DNA of 6,529 bases. It comes from Cyanobacteria bacterium UBA947 (GTDB taxonomy: Bacteria > Cyanobacteriota > Vampirovibrionia > Gastranaerophilales > Gastranaerophilaceae). The stretch spans positions 671 to 7,199 of the forward strand of contig DBCX01000033.1 in assembly GCA_002293275.1 (NCBI GenBank), read 5' to 3'. Positions 1 to 4,755 of the stretch are shown here, one piece after another (within the stretch, counting starts at the first letter, position 1; each line of letters opens with the position of its first letter). Below the pieces are notes generated by a model. It was not told the DNA's origin. It saw only the letters and a list, made by a program, of their open reading frames with translations, and made no database searches. The position numbers were made by a program, and so were the translations under genes.

Positions 1-387
1 CCGCAAGACAAAGCGATGGTTATGAAAGCCATGCTAAACGTCTTGCAAGACGAAGGATTCATCGTCAACAACGCAAACCCGCTCCTTGGCTTTATCTCCG
101 GCATCAAAGAGTTTGACGTCAACGACAAAACAATTGACGTTAAAAAAGAATTTGGCCAAGGCAGCGCAAAAGTCAGATGGTCCGGGATCACCGTCGCCGC
201 GATTGAAAGCACCGCAAACATCAGCGAATACGGACACCAAACAAAAGTCCGCATAAACTTTAAACGCAAACTGCTGAACGTCTACGGCAATGCGCAGTCA
301 ATACACGAAATTGACGATCAGCAATATTATCAAGACTTTTTTGCAAAAGTAGATAAGGCAATGTTCTTGCAGAAACAAAAAATATGA
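1..387 (+). CDS. Small secreted protein of unknown function, 5' end cut by window (paralog of the next gene)
   Basis: The reading frame is open from base 1 to the TGA at 385-387, so 128 codons are visible and the true start lies upstream; the internal ATGs at 16 and 22 fall inside the conserved block and are not the start. The visible part begins with PQDKAMVMKAMLNVLQDEGF, continues with a glycine block (NPLLGFISGIKEF) and ends with a YYQDFFAKVDKAMF block. The same blocks occur in the same order in the downstream gene (LVFKAAIHTLQDNGF, EIGYIRAKKDF, VYQEFFNQLDKNIF), so the two are tandem paralogs. By analogy with the neighbour, the missing N-terminus probably carries a signal peptide or lipoprotein signal. 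The stop overlaps the next ATG (ATGA), which indicates one operon with translational coupling. I recognise the 'LQD-x-GF-hydrophobic' pattern as one found in small envelope proteins and lipoproteins of unknown role, but I cannot assign a function. Confidence 0.85.
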   Translation, partial: PQDKAMVMKAMLNVLQDEGFIVNNANPLLGFISGIKEFDVNDKTIDVKKEFGQGSAKVRWSGITVAAIESTANISEYGHQTKVRINFKRKLLNVYGNAQSIHEIDDQQYYQDFFAKVDKAMFLQKQKI

Positions 388-974
388 AGAAATTTATTGT
401 TTTGTTATTAATGTTGTGCAGCCTCCCCGCCGGCGCACGTGAGGCCAAGCAGCCAAAAACGCAGCTGGAAATCCGCGAGGTGCAAACGCGCGTTGTGCAA
501 ACGCCCGACACAAATCTTGTCTTCAAAGCCGCTATCCACACCTTGCAGGACAACGGGTTTATTATAGAATTTGTTGAAGATGAAATCGGATACATCCGTG
601 CAAAAAAAGATTTCAAAGACAAAATCCGCGACAAAAAACGCGTGGCACTTTATTCATCCATGCTTGCGCTGCAAACTGCCAACACCGTTTTGACCTACGG
701 ACTGGCATCGCATACTCTGGTTGATCCGGCGATGCGGCTTTCCAACGAGCTTGCGCCAAAGACCGTCATTGTTGACAGCAATGTCAATGTTGAACCCTAC
801 GGCAGCAAAGCCACAAAAGTCCGGTTCACAATAGTTATGAAAGTGCTGGAAAATGCCGACGGCTACTCGTACATAAAATCGGCACCACGCAAAGTTATCC
901 GCGTGCGTGACCCAAAAGTTTACCAAGAGTTTTTCAACCAACTGGATAAAAATATTTTTATAGAAAATATATAA
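384..974 (+). CDS. Small exported protein of unknown function, paralog of the upstream gene
   Basis: This 196-residue protein begins with a clear type I signal peptide: KK at 2-3, a hydrophobic core at about 4-14, and a probable cleavage site after PAGA (residues 15-18). C12 lies inside the hydrophobic core and is not a convincing lipobox, so a soluble periplasmic protein is more likely than a lipoprotein. After a charged linker come REVQTRVVQTPD (31-42), the LQDNGFI block (54-60), EIGYIRAKKDF (67-77), TKVRFTI (144-150) and a C-terminal VYQEFFNQLDKNIF block (179-192). Compared with the upstream paralog, it has about 25 extra residues around 84-115 (ALYSSMLALQTANTVLTYGL region), uncharged and helix-like, possibly a membrane-contacting hairpin. 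The ATG sits in an ATGA overlap with the preceding stop, and no Shine-Dalgarno sequence is visible, so translation is probably coupled. It ends 12 bases before the convergent gene. The function is unknown; I infer an envelope role from export. Confidence 0.9.
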   Translation: MKKFIVLLLMLCSLPAGAREAKQPKTQLEIREVQTRVVQTPDTNLVFKAAIHTLQDNGFIIEFVEDEIGYIRAKKDFKDKIRDKKRVALYSSMLALQTANTVLTYGLASHTLVDPAMRLSNELAPKTVIVDSNVNVEPYGSKATKVRFTIVMKVLENADGYSYIKSAPRKVIRVRDPKVYQEFFNQLDKNIFIENI

Positions 975-986
975 ATCCGGCGGGCA

Positions 987-2489
987 CTATTTTCTGAAAT
1001 TTGTTAACCGCCCGAATTTGATATTTTCCAATTCACCCTCTTGAAACTCGCCGCCGTTTTTTGCAAAGATTTCAAGCGCGTCATCACGGTACAATATACC
1101 CTCTCGCGAAACATCCGCGTTGTAGATTTTTTTGTAATACTTTTCATACCAGGCGTAAACTGTACCGGCATCGTTACAATATTGCGGCAAAACTCCGCCG
1201 CCTTCCGCATAAAACAGCGACAATTTATCGCACGTGTAAATTTCCTGTTTACCGTTTTTTAGCAGGTCTCTGATATCTGCCGCCCGGAAAAATTCAAAGG
1301 TGTTAACCCACAGAAAATTATACAAAATCAAAAACAAAACGCCCGTACCCAGCACGGTTTTTAAAATTTTGACAAAAACATTTTTGTCATCACCGGCCGC
1401 CAAGCATCCGAGCAGCATAACTATCACCGCAGCAAAAATTGTCAAAAGCGAGTATTTGTAAAACGGCTCATGCAGCCAGTATCGCAGACTTTCAACCGGG
1501 AATGTCGGCCCCGCCAAAACAAGCAGAAAATAATACAACATCATCCCAAAAATCAACGCCCACCCCAAAAGCACCGGTTTAACGGTTTTTTTGAACACTG
1601 CAACAAGCACCGACAATGCAAAAATCGTACCAAAAAACGGCAGATTTTGTTTGATAACAATCTGCCAGTACACCTTACAAAAATCCGGAAAAATATTCAC
1701 AACCGTTTCAAAAGAATCCGCGTGCCGCCAGCTGACCTCATGCCAAAATCCCGGGCACGCCACCATTATAATAAATCCCAGCAAAAGACACCCGATCGGT
1801 GCACCGATATTTATTAAAACTTCTTTTGACAACAGCTTGTCAATAACGGTTCTAAAATTTTCCCTCATCAATTGCGTCAGCAAAAACACCCCAAAAATTA
1901 AACACAACGCAACCATTGTTGTGAAATTTGCAGTCTGGGTAGAGTTGCCGGCGCAAAGCGCAAGCGCGCAGTTAAAATAAAGATACTTTCTGTCAGGTAT
2001 CTTACCGTTCAAAAAGTGGTGAGCAAAAACCGCCCAAAATCCCAAAAAGAACGCATACGTCAAAATATATCCGTACAAGGCCGAGTACATCCCCAAAAAA
2101 TTGTCACCCATAACGTAATAACAGCAGGTTATCAAAACGATGAACGCAAAAACCAAAACTGCCGGCCGCAGATAATTTTTCGGCATAAAAAATGTCATCG
2201 CAAAAGAATACAAAACCAAAATCACCCCGCGCGCTATATTTCCCCACGGGTTAATAAAATCCTGCGGATTAATCCCGAAAAGATTTGGCAGCCACATCCC
2301 AAAAAGTCTTGCAAAAAAATGCGGGATATATTTTCCGTTTTCCTCATGAAAAAACGTGTACGGCGCAATCACAGCCGGCAGCTCATCATAATCCCTGAAA
2401 CAATAGTCCTGAAAAACAAAGACTACATAGGCAATCATCCCGAACGCGATAATAAAACTTATACCATTTTGCCTCAAAAACCTGACCAT
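987..2489 (-). CDS. Multi-pass membrane protein, probable GT-C / DUF6056-like sugar transferase
   Basis: This 500-residue integral membrane protein has about ten hydrophobic spans, at roughly 8-27, 85-101, 108-125, 135-157, 187-207, 226-245, 283-300, 305-325, 345-364 and 376-396, followed by a soluble tail of about 100 residues. The first loop carries an acidic motif, RDYDELPA (32-39), and then ENGKYIPHFFARLFG (50-64). An acidic motif in the first extracytoplasmic loop followed by a 'NG-(R/K)-Y' stretch is typical of GT-C-fold transferases that use polyprenyl-phosphate sugars, and of the DUF6056-type membrane proteins. Other polar patches are GNSTQTANFTT (181-191) and CPGFWHEVSWRHAD (245-258). 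I infer sugar transfer outside the membrane; the exact family and acceptor are uncertain, and a transporter or flippase is possible. The start is the ATG at 2489-2487, which begins just before the first span; no Shine-Dalgarno precedes it. It is divergent from a polyprenyl-phosphate hexose synthase-like gene that could supply its donor. Confidence 0.9.
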   Translation of the reverse strand: MVRFLRQNGISFIIAFGMIAYVVFVFQDYCFRDYDELPAVIAPYTFFHEENGKYIPHFFARLFGMWLPNLFGINPQDFINPWGNIARGVILVLYSFAMTFFMPKNYLRPAVLVFAFIVLITCCYYVMGDNFLGMYSALYGYILTYAFFLGFWAVFAHHFLNGKIPDRKYLYFNCALALCAGNSTQTANFTTMVALCLIFGVFLLTQLMRENFRTVIDKLLSKEVLINIGAPIGCLLLGFIIMVACPGFWHEVSWRHADSFETVVNIFPDFCKVYWQIVIKQNLPFFGTIFALSVLVAVFKKTVKPVLLGWALIFGMMLYYFLLVLAGPTFPVESLRYWLHEPFYKYSLLTIFAAVIVMLLGCLAAGDDKNVFVKILKTVLGTGVLFLILYNFLWVNTFEFFRAADIRDLLKNGKQEIYTCDKLSLFYAEGGGVLPQYCNDAGTVYAWYEKYYKKIYNADVSREGILYRDDALEIFAKNGGEFQEGELENIKFGRLTNFRK

Positions 2490-2495
2490 GCAACA

Positions 2496-2524
2496 ATTTT
2501 ACCATGGTTGACTTTTTTAGGCAA
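2496..2524 (-). promoter_or_regulatory. Sigma70-type promoter for the membrane protein gene, predicted leaderless
   Basis: Read on the minus strand, the -35 box is TTGCCT (2524-2519), followed by a 17-base spacer and the -10 box TAAAAT (2501-2496) with an extended TGG just upstream. Six bases separate the -10 box from the ATG at 2489, so initiation at the usual distance would fall on the A of the start codon. No Shine-Dalgarno is present. The promoter overlaps the divergent + strand promoter. Confidence 0.5.
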
Positions 2525-2537
2525 ATTGCGATATACT
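2508..2537 (+). promoter_or_regulatory. Sigma70-type promoter for the glycosyltransferase-radical SAM operon, predicted leaderless
   Basis: The -35 box is TTGACT (2508-2513), followed by an 18-base spacer and the -10 box TATACT (2532-2537); each differs from consensus at a single position. Six bases (TGGATA) follow before the ATG at 2544, so transcription would start at the start codon and give a leaderless mRNA. No Shine-Dalgarno precedes this ATG. The strength of the match, plus the alignment with the domain start, supports 2544 as the true gene start. Confidence 0.6.
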
Positions 2538-2543
2538 TGGATA

Positions 2544-3233
2544 ATGAGGCTGTTAATACTTATTCCGACATACAACGAGGCCGCGAATATTTCAAAGCTG
2601 GTTGATGAGATTTTTAAAATTGTTCCAAAAACTTCGGTTCTTGTAATTGATGATTCTTCCCCTGACGGGACAGCAGATATTGTTGAATCACTCAAAAAAA
2701 AATACCCGCAGCTGTTCTTGTTGAAACGCGCGGAAAAAAACGGGCTCGGAACAGCCTACATTGAAGGTTTCAAATGGGGATTCGCCAAAGATTTTGACAT
2801 GTTTTTGGAGATGGATGCAGATTTTCAGCACAACCCCGAATACATTTCGCAGCTTGCCAACCTTGGCCAAAAGTACGACGTTGTAATAGGTTCCAGATAC
2901 ACAGACGGCGGCGGGGTGAAAAATTTTGGGCTGCTGCGCCGGATTTTATCAAGACTCGGTTCAATTTATCTTGACCTGGTGCTGCAAACAAATATAAAAG
3001 ATATGACCGGCGGTTTCAACCTCTACCGGCGTGAGGCGCTGGAAAAAATAAACCTTGATACAATAACTTCAAAAGGCTACCTGTTCCAGGCCGAGATGAA
3101 ATACAAGGCGCAAAAAAGCGGCTGTTCCATCGTAGAGTCACCGATAATTTTTATCAACAGGCGCGAGGGTAAATCAAAAATAACCACAGCCATAATGCTT
3201 GAGGCACTCACAAAGGTTTGGTGTATAAGATGA
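2544..3233 (+). CDS. Family 2 glycosyltransferase, polyprenyl-phosphate mannose/glucose synthase type (DPM1-like)
   Basis: This 229-residue enzyme is expected to transfer a hexose from GDP-mannose or UDP-glucose to a polyprenyl phosphate at the cytoplasmic face of the inner membrane. The GT-A fold starts at once with LLILIPTYNEAANI (3-16), then VIDDSSPDGT (34-43), GLGTAY (67-72), the metal-binding DAD inside EMDADFQHNP (89-98; DAD 91-93), GSRYTDGG (116-123), DMTGGFNLYRR (153-163) and the family-typical REGKSKI (207-213). Domain order and length match the short DPM1-type enzymes without a C-terminal membrane anchor, so it looks complete. The frame stays open upstream to 2016, but that region is antisense to the membrane protein gene; the domain begins at residue 3 from the ATG at 2544 and a promoter lies directly before it, so 2544 is the start. 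Its TGA overlaps the next ATG. The donor sugar cannot be read from the sequence. Confidence 0.93.
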   Translation: MRLLILIPTYNEAANISKLVDEIFKIVPKTSVLVIDDSSPDGTADIVESLKKKYPQLFLLKRAEKNGLGTAYIEGFKWGFAKDFDMFLEMDADFQHNPEYISQLANLGQKYDVVIGSRYTDGGGVKNFGLLRRILSRLGSIYLDLVLQTNIKDMTGGFNLYRREALEKINLDTITSKGYLFQAEMKYKAQKSGCSIVESPIIFINRREGKSKITTAIMLEALTKVWCIR

Positions 3234-4669
3234 TTATGCTGATTTATCCGCCGACAGGCGAGCTATACCAAAGAGGCGAGGATCGCTGCCAAATCAATGT
3301 TTCCAAGTCAACCGCCAACACAATCCGCGCCTGCAACGACCTTGGATATATAAGCGCAACTTTAAACCCCCGCCACAAAGTGTTTTTGAAAGATTATCAA
3401 GGCGAAAAACTGACCGTTGAGGATTTGCTCGGGGATGTTAAAGCGCAAAATCCGGATTTCATTTTTATCAGCACAACAAACGGCAGCATTTTCAGGGATT
3501 TGGAAATAATTAAAAAAATCAAATCGGTTAAAAGCGATGTCATAGTTTTGCTCAAAGGCTCTTTGTTTTTCAACCTTGAAGCTGACGCCCTGAACAAAAT
3601 GGCAGAAAATCTTGACGGACTGGACAACGCGGATTATTTGATTTTTGGCGAATCCGAGTTTATTGTGGCGCCGCTTTTAAACGCTCATTTTAACGGCGGA
3701 TTGGAAAATATTCAAGGTATTGCCTGCAAAAAAAATGGCAAATGGACACCAAACCCTGTCACAAGCTGGTGCGAGGATGTTGATTCGCTGCCGTTTCCGG
3801 ACAGGTACAAAATGAACAACGCGCTCTACATCAACCCCGAGACCGACGAGCCGATGGCAACAATTACAACCTCACGCGGCTGTCCGTTCTCTTGCATCTA
3901 TTGTCTGTCACCAAAAATTTCCGGTAAAAAAAATCGCAAAAGAAGTCCCGAAAATATTTTCCAAGAGCTTCAAGACTGTGTTCAAAACCACAATATAACA
4001 AATTTTTTCTTCCGCTCGGACACATTCACCACGGACAAAAATCAGGTGCTTGAGCTTTGCCGGCTGATTAACGAGTCGGGCCTAAAAATCAACTGGGTTG
4101 CGACTTCAAGGGTGGACACCATTAACGAAGAAATGCTCAAAGAAATGAAACGCGCCGGCTGCTCAATGCTTGCCATCGGGTTTGAATCCGGAAGTGACGA
4201 GTCGCTTAAAAAGATGAAAAAAAATATAACCGCGGAACAAAATCTTCAAGCTGCAAAATTATGCAAAAGCGCCGGGATAAAAATTTTCGGCTATTATCTA
4301 ATGGGGCTGCCCTGGGAAACAAAGCAGCACCTGAAAGAAACCGAAGACCTGATTTTTAAAACAGATGCCGATTTTATTGAAGTTTCAATAATTGTGCCGT
4401 ACAAGCACACGGAATTGTACGATATGACAATCGGCAAGCTGCACGATGAGAATGTGCTTTTGGGCAAAGACTCTTACAAAGACCCGCAGGTCGGTACAGA
4501 GTTTGTATCGCACAAAGAGCTTGACCGGTTCAGAAAAGAAATTTTGCGCAAATATTATCTGCGCCCGTCCTACATCTTTAAAACCCTGACGCAAAAAGGC
4601 CTGAAGCCCTCAACCTTGCTGCATTATATAAAGTACGGACTTAAGATGCTAAAAAATACTATTATGTAG
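3230..4669 (+). CDS. B12-binding-domain radical SAM protein, substrate unknown
   Basis: This 479-residue protein has the layout of class B (cobalamin-domain) radical SAM enzymes. An N-terminal Rossmann-like region (about 1-165) starts with MLIYPPTGE and holds the 'DFIFISTTNG' (76-85) and 'ADYLIFGESE' (134-143) segments typical of the B12-binding fold, but no DxHxxG motif, so any cobalamin would be bound without the lower histidine ligand, as in several known members. The radical SAM domain carries the [4Fe-4S] motif SRGCPFSCIYC (215-225; C218, C222, C225), then FRSDTF (261-266), AIGFESGSDESLKKMKK (315-331) and YYLMGLPWET (355-364). The C-terminal part (about 390-479) is basic and family-variable. 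The start is the ATG at 3230, inside an ATGA overlap with the glycosyltransferase stop; TTG 3218, GTG 3221 or ATG 3236 are alternatives, with AAAGG at 3212-3216 upstream. Coupling to a lipid-sugar synthase suggests a lipid or glycan substrate, by inference only. Confidence 0.93.
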   Translation: MIMLIYPPTGELYQRGEDRCQINVSKSTANTIRACNDLGYISATLNPRHKVFLKDYQGEKLTVEDLLGDVKAQNPDFIFISTTNGSIFRDLEIIKKIKSVKSDVIVLLKGSLFFNLEADALNKMAENLDGLDNADYLIFGESEFIVAPLLNAHFNGGLENIQGIACKKNGKWTPNPVTSWCEDVDSLPFPDRYKMNNALYINPETDEPMATITTSRGCPFSCIYCLSPKISGKKNRKRSPENIFQELQDCVQNHNITNFFFRSDTFTTDKNQVLELCRLINESGLKINWVATSRVDTINEEMLKEMKRAGCSMLAIGFESGSDESLKKMKKNITAEQNLQAAKLCKSAGIKIFGYYLMGLPWETKQHLKETEDLIFKTDADFIEVSIIVPYKHTELYDMTIGKLHDENVLLGKDSYKDPQVGTEFVSHKELDRFRKEILRKYYLRPSYIFKTLTQKGLKPSTLLHYIKYGLKMLKNTIM

Positions 4670-4678
4670 TCTGAATTA

Positions 4679-4742
4679 TTAATCAACTGTTTAATTACAA
4701 AAAAAAACAATTTTAATTATGATTTTTTTAGTTATTGATTAA
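4679..4742. repeat. AT-rich inverted repeat before the surface-protein gene
   Basis: TTAATCAA (4679-4686) is matched by its exact reverse complement TTGATTAA (4735-4742) across a 48-base AT-rich loop containing an A-tract (4699-4707) and a T-tract (4723-4729). The right arm touches the ribosome binding site AAGAGG (4741-4746). It could be a protein-binding pair of half-sites, a weak bidirectional terminator or an RNA hairpin, but in such AT-rich sequence chance is possible. Confidence 0.3.
4695..4723 (+). promoter_or_regulatory. Candidate promoter for the Pmp-like surface protein gene
   Basis: A good -10 box TATGAT (4718-4723) lies 17 bases after a weak -35 box TTACAA (4695-4700). Initiation near 4730 would leave a leader of about 25 bases containing the ribosome binding site. 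The -35 match is poor and the region is AT-rich, so this is tentative. The 86-base gap and the change of function from the preceding operon do argue for a separate promoter. Confidence 0.4.
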
Positions 4743-4746
4743 GAGG
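4741..4746 (+). promoter_or_regulatory. Ribosome binding site of the Pmp-like gene
   Basis: AAGAGG ends 9 bases before the ATG at 4756, a normal Shine-Dalgarno spacing. It is the only clear Shine-Dalgarno site at normal spacing before a preferred start in the window, and it fixes this start directly ahead of a signal peptide. Confidence 0.75.
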
Positions 4747-4755
4747 ATTTACATT

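Noticed and set aside
384..460. Lipoprotein signal at C12 of the second small protein
   Set aside because: The cysteine sits in LLMLCS within the hydrophobic core without a small residue at -1, while a good type I site (PAGA) follows at 15-18.
979..1014. Possible bidirectional terminator hairpin between the convergent genes (CGGGC at 981-985 with GCCCG at 1010-1014)
   Set aside because: There are only five paired bases across a 24-base loop, no T-run follows on either strand, and most of it lies inside the minus-strand coding sequence.
1470..1980. Open + strand frames opposite the membrane protein gene (1470-1817 and 1591-1980)
   Set aside because: They have no ribosome binding site or recognisable domain, and their composition is that expected from the complement of a hydrophobic coding sequence. 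The minus-strand protein is clearly the real product.
2016..2543. In-frame upstream extension of the glycosyltransferase to an ATG at 2016 (176 extra residues)
   Set aside because: The extension lies antisense to the membrane protein gene, is very rich in Lys/Arg/Asn/Gln with no domain, and runs through the divergent promoter. The GT2 domain starts right at the ATG at 2544.
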